From positions 45,741,905-45,805,904 of the forward strand of contig NC_084847.1 in NCBI RefSeq assembly GCF_033115175.1: a stretch of DNA of 64,000 nucleotides, read 5' to 3'. Below, piece after piece: positions 1 to 10,111 of this stretch (positions are counted from its first letter, which is position 1; every line of letters begins with the position of its first letter). Source of the stretch: Lepus europaeus (taxonomy: Eukaryota; Chordata; Mammalia; Lagomorpha; Leporidae). Below the pieces are notes generated by a model that was given only the letters and a program-made list of their open reading frames with translations, was not told where the DNA came from and did not search any database. The position numbers and the translations under genes are program-made.

Positions 1-19
1 GGCCCCTGAACCCAGAATG

Positions 20-115
20 GAGCACCAGAAAAAAAGTCCCTGGCTTCTGCTGCGTTCTGTCCCAGTGCTGGCCTTTGTAGCCACCTGAGGGGTGAACCCC
101 ATATGGATGATCACT
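20..115 (+). repeat. Eroded 3' part of a C-SINE
   Basis: The string around 45-100 (CTGGCTTCTGC, then CCACCTGAGGGGTGAACCCC) follows the 3' half of the lagomorph C-SINE, where the young copies in this window read CTGGCTCCTGGCTT and then GGGGTGAACCAA. Its 5' half lies outside the window or has decayed. The identification rests on short matches only. Confidence 0.4.
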
Positions 116-194
116 CAGAGAAAGAACAGTGCTTGTGATGCCCCCTGCACTGCTTCTCTCCCCACGTGGCTTTGATTGCCAGTGCTGGGCCAGG

Positions 195-700
195 CAGGAG
201 CCAGGAGGCAGGAGCTCCATTCGGGACTCTGAGCAGCAGGGTGGCCGGGTCCAGAGAACCTGGGCAATCGGCAGCTGCCTCTCCGGGTCAAAGGCTGGAG
301 CAGCGGGACTGAAGTGGCACTGGGGCTTCTGTCCCTGGATGCTGCAGTGCGCAGATGCGTCCTGTGGCGCCATGGCAACAGCCAGTGGGGACTGCGCCTG
401 CGTCCTGCACTTTGACCCGGAAGTGCACCCTCTGGCATGGCCGCCTCTGACCTCGGCGCATGGGTAGGCGTCAGTGCCGCGTCTGCTGCTGCCCGAGCGT
501 CTGCACAAGCCATGAGGTGAGGAGCCGTCCTCCAGGCTGGTGGCCAAGCCTGAGGGGGACCTAGCGGCGGCCCCAGGGTCAAGCCGGGATCAGAAGAGGC
601 TGCATGTCCGAGGTTGCCGCGCCATTTCCCAGGCGCATTTCTCTTCTTGGGTCCCTTCCGGAAGCAAGGGCCTTCGCAGACCTCTGTGCCACCAGCAGAC
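195..700 (+). repeat. GC- and CpG-rich unit, copy 1 of a direct repeat
   Basis: This block aligns with 2405-2900 in the same orientation. Shared landmarks are CAGGAGGCAGGAGCTCCATTC near the left end, GGCGCCATGGCAACAGCCA versus GGTGCCATGGCAGCCACCT in the middle, and TTCTCTTCTTGGGTCCCTTCCGG versus TTCTCTTCTTCGGCTCCCTCCGG at the right end (each cited in part). Copy 1 is notably CpG-rich from about 340 to 760, like a weakly decayed CpG island. No coding frame is convincing: the 155- and 112-codon frames here are not preserved in copy 2. It could be an unrecognised retroelement 5' region or a locally duplicated exon or promoter. Confidence 0.55.
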
Positions 701-815
701 CAGGTGCCCTTGGAGGTGAGTGATGCGCGGCTGTCGCAGTTTCCCGCTGGGGGGGTCTTGGCTGCCTTTTGGAAGGGTGTGCAAAGAACAGATTATAATT
801 ATCTTTTAAATGGGA

Positions 816-1290
816 GTTCTCACCAGTAGAGCCATCTGGTCCTGGACTTTTCTTCATGTTTTTTGTTTGTTTATTTTTGTTTCCCTGCTACTGCAGTCTC
901 TTTTCAATTTATAAGTGTATTTAGGGTTTCTTGTTTTACTGTATTCAGTTTTAGTGGTTTGTGTCTTTCTGAGAATCATTCCACACTGTATCGACGTTGA
1001 CCAAACCCTTGTGTCTTGGCTTTTCCATAGTGTGTTCTGATTATTATTTTGGTAAGGTAGGTAACCGTGTCCTCTCTGTCGTTTCTGTTGTGAAGTCACT
1101 TGAGTCTGTTCTCTTTTTTTTTCCTGTTTGATAATCATTTTGTCAGTTTCACTGAGTGTTCAAGAATAGTATTTTGGTCTCACTGAATTTCTGTTGTGAT
1201 ATTTTCTATTCTGTTGGATTTATTTTAGTTCGTATCTTTTTCCTCCTTCTGGTTTCTTAGGATTTACTGATCTGGTATCTGTATTCTGTA
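816..1290 (-). mobile_element. L1 ORF2 fragment (RT N-terminal side)
   Basis: On the minus strand the start of this block encodes [12 protein letters not shown], the hallmark L1 reverse-transcriptase segment also seen at 57.2-57.3 kb ([14 protein letters not shown]). The rest follows the connector region upstream of the RT in L1 ORF2 at moderate similarity. It is broken by stops. It lies immediately left of a second L1 piece that comes from further downstream in ORF2, so the order of the two pieces is permuted relative to an intact L1. Confidence 0.65.
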
Positions 1291-2385
1291 ATATATACCT
1301 GTGGAGCAGTACAATTTCTCATGTGAAACAAGTCCTGTCAACGTGGAAAACTGTATGGATGTACCCACTACTGGGAACATATTGAAGGAAACGAATCAAT
1401 ATGTAGGCATAGGTTTTCACAGGCCTATGCTTATTGCAGCAGGATGCACAATAGCCAGGCTGTGCAGTCTGTATATGTATGTATGGTGTACATAGACCAT
1501 AATGTCTTTATTCAGTCTTTAGGTGATGTACATTTTGGTTCCTTGCATATCTTTGCTCTTGTGAATTGAGCTGTAGTAAATATGGGGGCAGAGATAACTC
1601 TCTGTATGTTGATTTCATTTCCCTTTTCTATATTCCCAGGGATGGAGTGGCTGGCTCATATTGTACGTCTATATTCAGATTTCTGAGGTATCTCCATACT
1701 GTCTTCCACAGTGGCTGTAACAGTTTACATTCCTACCAGCAGTGGACTAGAGTGCCTTTCCCCCACATCCTGAAGGCCATTATAGTATTGATTTGCATTG
1801 CCATGATGGCTAGTGATCCTGAGCATTTCTGCATGTGTTTGTTGGCCATTTAGATTTCCTTTCTTGAAATATGCCTGTTGAAGTCCCTTGCATATTTCTT
1901 GATGGGTGGTTTGTTTTGCTGTTGTTGAGTTTCTTGAAAGTTTCTGGTACTTAATCCGTTATCAGTTGCATACTTTGAAGATAATTCTGCCCATTCTGTT
2001 ATTTGCCTTTTCATTTTGCTGAGTGTTTCTTTTGCAGTGCAGAAGCATCTCAATTTTTTTTAAATTTTATTCTAGTCTTTTGTTTAATCTTTTGTAATTC
2101 TCAGATATTGGACCTCCTTGGTTAAATTTATTCCAAGGTCCTTTATTTTCTTTGTAGCTACTTGAACGCGTTTGGTCTTAGAGGTTCTTTCTCAGCCATG
2201 ACATTGTTGGTGTATACAAAGGCTGTTGATTTTCTATCCCGCCACATTACCAAACTACTATGAGCTTTGAGTGTGTCTTAGCAGAGTCTTTTGGATCTCC
2301 TATATATAGAATCATGTCATCTGCACATAGGGATAGTTGAACTTTCTCCATCCCTATTTGTATCTAACGTGGAGAAATGAGAGAA
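1290..2385 (-). mobile_element. L1 ORF2 3' half fragment
   Basis: This stretch matches the antisense of the L1 ORF2 3' half as seen in better copies at 33.6-34.7 kb and 55.0-56.6 kb. Landmarks are GTGAATTGAGCTGTAGTAAA near 1561, TTGATTTGCATTGCCATGAT near 1788 and CTTTTGCAGTGCAGAAGC near 2029. The right end (about 2220-2360) corresponds to the region just after the FADD motif. Divergence is high, with many frameshifts, so this is an old copy. Its insertion or rearrangement separates the two GC-rich units on either side. Confidence 0.85.
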
Positions 2386-2399
2386 AAAGTACCAACAGG

Positions 2400-2905
2400 A
2401 CAACAGGCAGAATCCAGGAGGCAGGAGCTCCATTCAGGACTCCCACGAGGCCTGGAGGTAGAGTCCAGACTACCTGGGTCATCAGCCACAGCCTCCCTGG
2501 GTCACAGTCTTGAGCAGAGGGCCTGGAAGTGGCCCTGCTGCATCGGACACTAGATGTGGCAGTATGCCAATGTGTCCCCTGGTGCCATGGCAGCCACCTA
2601 TGGGGATTGCCCCTGTGCCCTGCACTGTTCCTTGGAAGTGCGTGCACATGCGTGACCCCTTTTGACCCAATGTGCTCAGGTGGGAGTCCGCAGTGCATTG
2701 GCTCAACCCGAGAGCCTTTTCGAGCAATGAAGAGCTGTCCTCGACCCTGCTGGCGGAGCATGAGGGAGACCCAGCAACCCCAGGGTCAGGCCTGGATCTG
2801 GAGAGGCTGGGCCCGAGGCGGCCACATCAGTTACCTTGGGCTTCTGGAAATCACTAGGCTTGGTTCTCTTCTTCGGCTCCCTCCGGAAGAGTATGCTTCT
2901 TACTG
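2400..2905 (+). repeat. GC-rich unit, copy 2 of a direct repeat
   Basis: Homologous to 195-700 in direct orientation, with roughly a quarter of positions changed by eye. This copy has lost most of the CpGs present in copy 1. Open frames of 135 and 125 codons cross it on opposite strands but match nothing I recognise and are not shared with copy 1. Confidence 0.55.
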
Positions 2906-3507
2906 AGTTCCTGTTCCAGAAGAACAGAAATGCTCTTTCTGCGTTGAGTTTGGTGTGTTGGTCTTTCTGTCATGGTGTGGGCAGGGGCTGGGGTGTGCAT
3001 GCAAGGGGGTTAAGGGGATAGTAGGAGGAGGAAGAATGTCAAGGGAGAGGTGGGAGCAGAGAGGAATGGGAGAGAATGAAAAGGTGGCATGAATGTGGGG
3101 AGGTGTGAAACAAGGCTAAGAAATGTGTGTGGGGGAAAGGAAAGGGAGGGGGAGTGTGACAGGAGTCCTGGAGGGTGTGGTGGGTAGTTGGGAGAAGAAG
3201 AACTTTTCCCACGGTCCTGGTACTGTTTTGGGGGTTTCCTGTTCCTGGCCAGATGTAGCCTTGGCCACGTCCATGAGAAGAGGCCTTGACTCGTGGCCTC
3301 TCTGCTCTGGGTTGTGTGGCAGTGGAAGATGTGTGAGCAGGGACACAGGGGCACGGGGCGCTCGAATTAACTGGCACGTAATCTGGTGAATGTTCACAGA
3401 CTGCACACTCGGAGGAGAAATCAGAAGCTTAGAGAAACACCAAGAATCCCTCTGTGCTCTGTTCCAGCCTGTCCAAGGTTCTGACATCTCATAGTAAGTA
3501 CTAGATA

Positions 3508-3765
3508 TTTTTTTTTCTTTTTAAAGATTGGTTTGCAAGGCAGAATTCTAGATGAGGCAGTGCAGGAGAGATCTTCAATGTATGGGTTCCTACCCCAGGT
3601 GGCTACAATGTCCCAGGGGTGGGCCAGGACAGACCAGAAGCCAGGTACTTTATCTAGTACTCCAATGTGGGTTCAGATGCCTAAGCCTTTGGGCTGCTGC
3701 TTCTGCTTTCCTTAGGGGTATGAGCAGAAAGCTGGATCACAAGTGGGAACAGCCTAGGTATTTGG
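3508..3765 (-). mobile_element. C-SINE (old), antisense
   Basis: Antisense C-SINE beginning with the poly(T) and TTTTTAAAGATTGGTTTGCAAGG tail end (cited in part) and running through GCAGAAAGCTGGATCACAAG. Diverged from young copies. The same insertion is present at 26508-26775. Confidence 0.75.
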
Positions 3766-4005
3766 GCAGTGGGTCAGCTGAGCCATGGCCTAGTGGATGA
3801 AGCCACCGCCTGCAGTATCAACATCCCATATGGGTGTTGGTTCGAGAGGCAGGAGTTCTACTTCTGTTCCAGCTCTACTGTGGCCTGGCCAAGTAGTAGA
3901 AGAGGGCCCAAGTCCTTGGGCTGCTGCACTGGTGTGGGAGTCCTAGAGGAAGCTCCTGGCTCTTGGCTTCAAATCTGCTTAGCTCCGGCTGTTGTGTCCA
4001 TCTCC
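3766..4005 (+). mobile_element. C-SINE (old), sense
   Basis: Sense-strand C-SINE starting at about GGGTCAGCTGAGCCATGGC, with AGTGGATGAAGCCACCGCC and CATCCCATATGGGTG. It is directly abutted to the antisense SINE on its left. The last third is lost or diverged. Orthologous to the SINE at 26776-27112. Confidence 0.75.
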
Positions 4006-4460
4006 TATTTTTATCCTTGTATCTCAAGAGCGGTATCTTTCGTGTGTTTCACAATATATACTAAGCTTAATGAAATGAAAAGGTTTGAAGATTTTCCTGC
4101 AGCGGCCTTTGCTGCAGTCTCTCCAGTGGAGAGAGCACCAAACATGGCTCTGTATTTCCAAGTATCAACTTGGCAAGAAACAAGTTGTGAGCTTTAGGAC
4201 TGAAGAAACGAATTGTGCAGTGAACACTCTTTACTTTGTACTGTGAAGTTTATGGGTCACTTTCTCTGGGATTGTGCTGATAAAGGGAAAACTCAAAGTT
4301 AAGTAACTCCCATGAAAGCCGAGGTTGTTGATCCTAAAGGCTGAAGTTAGGGGATTACTCAGATTTTGAATTTCAGCTTCTTATGTGTATCAAGTGATCC
4401 AGTGCTTGTCGTTGAAGAAGAATGCGTGAATCTCTTTGACATTGAGGTTGGCTCTGCCTC
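4006..4460. other. Unassigned, non-coding
   Basis: No gene, SINE or L1 recognised. It does not align by eye with the sequence following duplicated segment I at 27.1 kb, so one of the two copies has an insertion or deletion here. Confidence 0.4.
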
Positions 4461-4461
4461 A

Positions 4462-4590
4462 CAGCAGTGACTCTTACCCTTTAGTGCACATAACAGTCGA
4501 CTGGGGAGCTTGTTAAAGTGAAGAGTCTGGGCCCCACTCCAGAGTCTGGGAAAGGGACAGGAATAAGCATAGCCACTGGGCTCCACACCA
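4462..4590 (+). mobile_element. MER5-type hAT DNA transposon fossil
   Basis: The order of motifs (CAGTGACTCTTACCCTTTAGTGCACAT, then GGGGAGCTTGTTAAA, then TGGGCCCCACTCCAGA, each cited from the window) matches the non-autonomous hAT-Charlie family MER5A as I recall it. Ancient and diverged. Confidence 0.6.
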
Positions 4591-4635
4591 TACAGGTACA
4601 GCTATGGCTTTAAAGCTGTTTCACTGACCTCATAT

Positions 4636-4980
4636 GTGAGATTGTTAAATTAATAACAGGAGTCACTGTGTTCTAACTCCCTATGCAGTATCTCTGTACT
4701 CAATGAGTTACATTATGAGAGTTAACTGTAAAACTAGTTCTCAAACTGTGTGTGTGTATGTGTGTGCAACTTGCTGAAATCTTTACTTAATATAGAATTT
4801 GTCTTCTGTGTGTAATGTTAATTGAAAATGAATTTTAATGGAGAATGGGACTGGGAAGGGGAGGGGGAGGAAGAAGTGTTGTGGGAGTGTAGATGGGAGG
4901 ATGGGTATGGTGGGAAGATTCACTCATTTCCTAAGGTTTTATTTATAAAATTTATATTAAAAATAAATTAAAAAATAGAA
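4636..4980 (+). mobile_element. L1 3' UTR end, sense
   Basis: Sense copy of the lagomorph L1 3' end. It has the GGAGTCACTGTG and ATGAGAGTTAACTGTAAAACTAG landmarks, the ATAATTGAAAATGAAT-type block, a G-rich polypurine tract (4844-4915) and an A-rich tail near 4960-4980. It is strongly 5'-truncated, with only about 340 bp present. Confidence 0.8.
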
Positions 4981-5004
4981 AGGAAGGAAAAAAGCTGATT
5001 TTCA

Positions 5005-5150
5005 GCAGTGGGTCTCTTGACATTTGGGTAATTCGTAGCCATGGGGAGTTGTTTTATGCATTAAAGACTTTAGCATCCTCTCTGGTGTTTACATACTAAG
5101 TGTTGGTTGTACCTCACCCCCAAGTTGTGGCAGGTAAATTCTCCAGCTTC
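5005..5150 (+). mobile_element. MER-type DNA transposon fossil
   Basis: The arrangement GACATTTGGGTAATTCG, GGGAGTTGTTTTATGCATT, TTTAGCATCCTCTCTGG and CCCCCAAGTTGTGGCA follows an ancient non-autonomous MER element of the hAT type shared across mammals. I am not sure of the subfamily. Confidence 0.45.
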
Positions 5151-6190
5151 TGCTTGGTGGGACCCATTCCTGTAGATTCTGGCTGGCTGGGAGACAAGTA
5201 TCATGCACTGAGTTTTGAGTTGGTAAATGATAAGGTCAGTTTTAGAGTTTGTTGAGTTGAATTGGTTGGTGGGGTACAATGAATGTCCAGTTATTTTGAT
5301 ATAGGAATGATTAGGGCTAGATATAGGATATGGGAGCCATCATCATCTCTAGTTTAACTCTAAAAATGGCTAAAATATCCAAGAAAATGATACACTGAGA
5401 GAGGAACAGTGGCTGTAACACGGAAGCCGGGAGGAGTGCTAACGGTGTGGGAGGTGAGTGAAGGAAGAGGCTTCCATAAGAAGTCATCAGGGATGTAAGA
5501 GAAGGGTGAGAAGCAAAGATGTTTTGGAAAGTGATGGAAGTGAGTATGGCCAGGATAAGGAAGGTGACAGTCAGCAGGAGAAATGTTTCAGAACTACAAA
5601 TCCCAAAAAGACTGATTGGACCTAGCTGCTGCGAGATCATCTTGACTGTAGAGACCTGTACTGTATAAGATGTGGCCACTGAGCACTAGAGGTGTGGCTG
5701 GACCATGCTGCAATTTGCTATAAGCATAAAGTTCACACCTCCAAAGAGTTTCCCTCACAACTCATTTCAGTCTCCTACAGTGATTCAGACTACAGCCTTG
5801 GAGGTGAGAGTGAGGGGTGGTCTCAGCATCCTAACCACTGCCATGTCTTCCATGTTGGAGAAGTTCTCCTACATCCTCGGGGACAAGGTTAGCTGCTACA
5901 GGCAGACCGAGAAGCCAGAGGCCCCCACTGCATATTCTTTGCCAGTAAGAGAGAGCTGTTTGCTTATCTCCTAAAGTGAGATCGCAATTTTGTGGTCGCT
6001 TGTTTAGATGTTTGTTGATGAAAATATGCACTGAAAATAGATAATGTGATGTGTATGCATTTGGGATTCTGTTGTGTTTAATTTCACTCTGCTTTCTTCT
6101 CCCTTCTCAAATCCTTTTGCTTTTAAGATAAACAATTAATTTTATACTTTATTCCTAACAGTGTATTCAAGAAACTTACAAATGGTATAG
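5151..6190. other. Unassigned, non-coding
   Basis: No supported gene. A 120-codon antisense frame (5317-5679) and an 89-codon sense frame (5705-5974) have no recognisable domain and no sign of constraint. A short run near 5667-5720 (TGTGGCCACTGAGCACT) resembles another ancient DNA-transposon consensus but is too short to call. Confidence 0.4.

Positions 6191-6191
<1 letters not shown>

Positions 6192-6262
<71 letters not shown>
6192..6262. repeat. Compound microsatellite (TC)n(TA)n
   Basis: About 19 TC dinucleotides are followed directly by about 15 TA dinucleotides. The only open frame across it (MDWINKSG... on the minus strand) is made by the repeat itself. Confidence 0.95.
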
Positions 6263-6265
<3 letters not shown>

Positions 6266-6399
6266 CAGGGATATCCAGGTTCCTTATAATGTGCAGATCA
6301 CATTCTTCAATATAGAAGAAACCTGATTTATTTATCCAATCCATGTAATGATTTTAGCTTAGTTTTTGTCAGATTTTCCCCCTTAGAAGTGTTGATCTG

Positions 6400-6850
6400 C
6401 AGTGATAATCATCCAGCTTGACTATGCACATGTGATTCTTTCTAAGAAATGGGGGTTTTGGGTCATAAGTCATGCATATTTTAAAATTTAAATATCTATG
6501 ACCCAGTTTTGGTGCAGAATAACTGTGCCAATTTCCATTCACACCCACAGGTTGTTAAATCCCCCAGTTTCCCAAGTCCTCAGCCACTTGTGACTCTTGG
6601 GGAAAAACTGCCCATACTGGTGCTTTTGGTCTCAGACTTAGTATTTCCTGCCTCCTTATACACTAAGTATTTTTATGGGCCATTGGACGTCTTGGCAACC
6701 ATCACACTTAGAGCTGAATGGTATTCCATCAAATGGATAGCTCCTAATTTATTTGAGTGCTACCAACTTGGTGGATGTAGAGTCAATTTGATGTTTCTGA
6801 GAAGTCTCATTGTTCTTGTGGCCCATCACTGGCTCAGCTGTTGAGATTTA
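6400..6850 (-). mobile_element. Possible ancient LINE fragment
   Basis: Phrases such as CAATTTCCATTCACACCCACAG, GCTGAATGGTATTCCATC and TTTCTGAGAAGTCTCATTG (cited in part) resemble the antisense 3' part of old mammalian L1. The match is patchy, and the family and ends are uncertain. Confidence 0.35.
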
Positions 6851-6921
6851 GAGTTATCACTGCAGACTCATTTGTCATATTTTTGTCTGATGCTCACTGA
6901 TTCAATCCATACTTCATTCCT

Positions 6922-7080
6922 CGGATAATGAGCACTGTAGCACTGTGTTTGAGGGACTGGGCTCTGGAGTTAGCCTGACTGTTTTCAAATAGGGTTTCTT
7001 CTTCTTTGTCTGTGCCTTGAACGATCAATTTACCTTTCAGGGCCTGAGGTGTTCATTGTGAAGTAATAACAGCCCCCACT
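6922..7080 (+). mobile_element. MIR SINE
   Basis: The run GGGACTGGGCTCTGGAGTTAGCCTGACTG, followed by the CTGTGCCTTGAACG and GTTCATTGTGAAGTAATAACAG blocks, follows the MIR core and 3' region. An ancient tRNA-derived SINE shared by all mammals. Confidence 0.7.
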
Positions 7081-7084
7081 CTCT

Positions 7085-7265
7085 CAGTGATCATTCTGCA
7101 ACTTTGGCACACATCAGAATTTTGGGGAGAACTTGTTACATCACAGACTGGGCTCCGCATGTTGGCATGTCTCAAGTAGCAGCAGTGTGATCATTTGTGA
7201 TCCTAGCATTTTCCTGGGTGATGCTGACCTTGCTTCCTGGGGATTTTGTTTTGAGAAGATGTTGT
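7085..7265 (+). mobile_element. MER5-type hAT DNA transposon fossil
   Basis: The sequence shows CACACATCAGAATTTTGGGGAGAACTTGTTA, then GACTGGGCTCC, then TTTCCTGGGTGATGCTGA and a TTTTGAGAAG end. This is the full motif order of MER5A-like elements. It directly follows a MIR. Confidence 0.7.
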
Positions 7266-7469
7266 GAGTATTAATTGAGGTGATGCATGAACAGTGCTGC
7301 TTAGCACCATGCTTGTGTTGCCATCGGTAATTAGGTAATAACTTTTGAGCAGTTGGTGAAGTTTCTGGCCATTGGTAATGACAGTCAGCAGATCATGTGA
7401 GTTTATGGCATGAGAGTACAGGGTCAACCTCTAGCATAGAGATCAAGTTCCTCCCTGTCCTGGGGCTGG

Positions 7470-7471
<2 letters not shown>

Positions 7472-7503
<32 letters not shown>
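7472..7503. repeat. (GT)n microsatellite
   Basis: Sixteen GT dinucleotides in a nearly pure run; potentially polymorphic. Confidence 0.95.
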
Positions 7504-7504
<1 letters not shown>

Positions 7505-8745
7505 TAGGCACTATACTCCTTTACAATTAACACAGAACTGAGAAAGGAACTATTCAATTGGGAGTCATGGTCCTGTGACAACCTCCCTTCCTCTCCTCTT
7601 CACCTCAGTAATCCTGTTTCTACATCACTTTTTTAGCATTTTAAATAATTGTCCAAATGCCAGGAAAAACCTCAGGTAAATCCATGTGAGACACGCGAGC
7701 CTCTTAGAGAGTGTGATTGCTGCCAGCCCAGAGACAAGAGCTGGGCTAATGAATTCGTTCTTCCTTTCATGAGGGGTGCCCTGCAGGTGGAATACTCAGA
7801 AATGTGAAATCTTGATGGAAATGTAACTCAATTGTAGGGCATTTGAAATATACACAGGAGAAGAAATTTGGGTGGGAGAATTGGCAAAATATCCCAATCC
7901 CTTTCCAGTGGGCACCCTGGATTCCATTCTTGAAAATCCTGCTGTTGTAAAATTCTGTTGTATCATTTCCAGAAGTTAAGCCTTTAAATGCAGCAAGTTT
8001 GTAATGGTGATTTCAGACCCCAGAGAAATACACATCAAGGGCAACTTAAGTTGTCATCCACTGCCTGGAGTTTAGCCAGGAATCTCTGCCCTCACGGAGG
8101 ATCCAGAGTACTCACGCAAGGTGTAAGGTTGGGAAAGGGCACAGGGATTTTTGGTAAAACCCTCAACCCAGACAAGCCCAGTGTTCCCACACTTACCCCA
8201 GGAGGGTGTGGGCCACGTGCCCTTGGCCATAGCTAGGGCAAACCCAAAGAAGCCCATCGAGAACAAAGCTTGTAGAGGTCTCTGGGTTTCCACACTCCAC
8301 CCTCCCTCCCTGCATGCACAGTCCTGGTGCATGCCCCTGGCATGTTCAGAGGAGTTAAGGAATAACTTCAGTCCTTGGAGACCATACACTGCCATGAAGA
8401 TGGGGGAAGCATGTCTAGGGACACAGTCAGGTAACAAGAATTCTTCGGCTCAGTATTGACAAAAAAACCAGGAGTGCAGAATCTGATAAAATGCCCAACC
8501 CAGCACTCACCTTGGAGAAGGAAGACTGACATGCCACATTTGTTTTAACATTTTAAAGGCAGTAAAACATTCATGATAATGTAGAAGTCCTGCTCAGACC
8601 CCAGTCCCACCTTCCTTCCCTGGTCCCTGGAGGGAAAACACTGGGAGGCATTTGCTATTCATGCAGATTAATGGACATGTTTTTGTACTTAGAGTTTCAG
8701 CATGTGCAGATCTTTAACAGGTTTGTGGAAATTGTGCAGGATCTG
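7504..8745. other. Unassigned, non-coding
   Basis: No repeat family or gene recognised. Overlapping frames of 121 codons (8072-8437, minus) and 102 codons (8151-8459, plus) run against each other and look fortuitous. Neither has a domain, a good start context or splice-like edges that I can support. Confidence 0.4.
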
Positions 8746-8935
8746 GAACAATTTTTTTTTGTTTATTTGAGAGAGAGGGAGAGTATAAAACCCACTGCAC
8801 CATAGTGTGCACAATAGCAGGAAGCTGGATTGAGAAGGTGGAACTGGGAGCTGAACCCAGACACTTTGGTATGGGACATGTGCTTCCCAACTGGCATTTT
8901 AACTGCCAAATGAAATGCCTGCTCCTGCAAGCTAT
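8746..8935 (-). mobile_element. C-SINE fragment, antisense
   Basis: Begins with poly(T) and TTTATTTGAGAGAGAGGGAGAG, and continues with AGCAGGAAGCTGGATTGAGAAG and TGAACCCAGACACTTTGGTATGG. Shortened internally relative to full-length antisense copies. Confidence 0.65.
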
Positions 8936-9003
8936 TTTAATTCCATTTTTCATGAACCTTTTGAAGTACCCTCATGTGCAGCTACATACTCAATACATAG
9001 TAT

Positions 9004-9095
9004 TTTTTTTAATTGAAAGGTAGAGTTACTGAGAGGGAGGCAAGGACATACACACCCCTCCCATGCTCTGGTTGGGTCATCTCATAGAGTATGCC
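9004..9095 (-). mobile_element. C-SINE fragment, antisense
   Basis: TTTTTTTTAATTGAAAGGTAGAGTTAC (cited in part), then GAGAGGGAGGCAAGGACA, is the antisense tail end of an old C-SINE. The rest is not recognisable with confidence. Confidence 0.5.
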
Positions 9096-9489
9096 ATTCT
9101 TGTACTTGTGGACTGGCCAGGTGTCTAGCAGAGGGCACTTATGCACCTTGAGCCCCAGCGCTCTGTTACAGAGTAAGGTGCTGCAGGTTGCTCCACAGCT
9201 TCCTGAAGGAGGGTGGTCTCAGCCTCTCAACCATACTTTCCCCAGCACTTTGTATTTTCATTTGCTGACTTCTCCATGTTTAATTTCATCTGCTTTTTTA
9301 AATAGCAACTGGAGACTCTTTCCCCTTATGGTTTGGGGATGGATATAGTAAAATAGAGTACAACAGACAGAGAACTTGGCAAATTTGTGTCTTTGTCACC
9401 ATTGTGTTTTGGTATCTCATGTGGTGCCTGGCAATTTCCAAATGCTAAAAAAAAAACCATATACAATATGTACATAAATATAATGTATT

Positions 9490-10097
9490 TTCCTTTTATT
9501 TATTAGAGAGGTACCTAATGAAAAATACTCTGTCAAATTTTAAAATGAATGGCAGAATAATTTCAAAAGAAATAATGAAGCAAATGACCTGTGGCCCCAC
9601 TACCCTGAGCCTTGCCTCCCTGCCTACTCGCTGCCCCCTGTGCCAGCCTGTGCAGGCTTGGTCTTTGTTTTCTGATTGGTTGGCACCAGAAGGTAATCCC
9701 ATCAGAACTGAAGTATGCCGTTGAATACCATTTTTATAAAAGGGGTGCTCAGCCCCGCTATTGCCCTTTAGCTTCTTGGTGTCCATCATTGCGGAGTTCT
9801 TCCTCGGATCCTGTGGGGAGCCCTGGCACTGGACTTGGTACAAGGAGGTGAGCGCCATGATGAGCAACACATGCAGGAAGGCTGGGCCACTGGTGTCTGA
9901 GGAGTGTTAGTGGATTCACCAGGACCCTGACTCAGGTTCATCCATCCTTGCCTGGTGAGTCTTTTTGAAATCTGTGTGTGTATCATGTGCTGGCCCCTAA
10001 CACAGGTCAGGGACACTCGGGCATTCAGGAGCCAGGTGGAAGGAAGAATAAATTATGTATTATATTGTATATTACAAATTAAATAGTATATTTTATA
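9490..10097 (+). repeat. Duplicated segment II, copy A, left half
   Basis: Aligns with 28970-29560 in the same orientation. Shared landmarks include GACCTGTGGCCC, GCCTGTGCAGGCTTGGT, GTATGCCGTTGAATA and GCCTGGTGAGTCTTTTTGAAAT. The alignment continues at 15235, exactly across the inserted retroelement. Copy A and copy B therefore share one ancestral locus, and the retroelement arrived later. Confidence 0.8.
9588..9870 (+). promoter_or_regulatory. LTR-like promoter remnant (possible)
   Basis: A TATA-type string TATAAAAGGGGTGCTCAG lies at about 9737-9754, about 150 bp after a TGTGGCCC start, and is followed by a CT-rich stretch and TTGGTGTCCATCATTGCGGAG. In copy B the same place reads GAATAAAAAGGGTGCTCAG. 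This layout resembles the U3-R part of a class II-like retroviral LTR. I see no clear CA end, primer-binding site or partner LTR, so the call is tentative. Confidence 0.35.
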
Positions 10098-10111
10098 TTA
10101 AAATTATTTTT
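10098..10111. repeat. Target-site duplication, left copy
   Basis: TTAAAATTATTTTT is identical to 15221-15234 on the far side of the 5.1 kb retroelement. It is A/T-rich, as expected for target-primed insertion by L1 machinery. The right edge is blurred by the adjoining poly(T), which is the element's A-tail read on the plus strand. Confidence 0.9.

Larger units (their letters stand above)
3040..4005 (+). repeat. Duplicated segment I, copy A
   Basis: This segment aligns with 26030-27112 in the same orientation. It begins with a G/A-rich stretch and continues through a shared unique-looking block (GCTCGAATTAA near 3358, AGAAGCTTAGAGAAA near 3424, TCTCATAGTAAGTACTAGAT near 3487). It ends in two adjacent SINEs in opposite orientations. 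Both copies carry the same SINE pair at the same place, so the copies share ancestry after the SINEs inserted. The right end of the second SINE is eroded here compared with copy B. The frames across it (114-142 codons) are not conserved and are not genes. Confidence 0.75.

Noticed and set aside
5317..5679. A 120-codon hydrophobic antisense frame as a membrane protein
   Set aside because: Hydrophobic stretches come from T-rich codons in non-coding DNA. There is no conserved motif and no duplicate to test constraint.
5667..5740. Another ancient DNA-transposon fragment
   Set aside because: Only about 20-30 bases resemble a recalled consensus; too short to support.
6123..6344. A coding frame with Arg/Glu repeats
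   Set aside because: The repeats are the translated (TC)n/(TA)n microsatellite.
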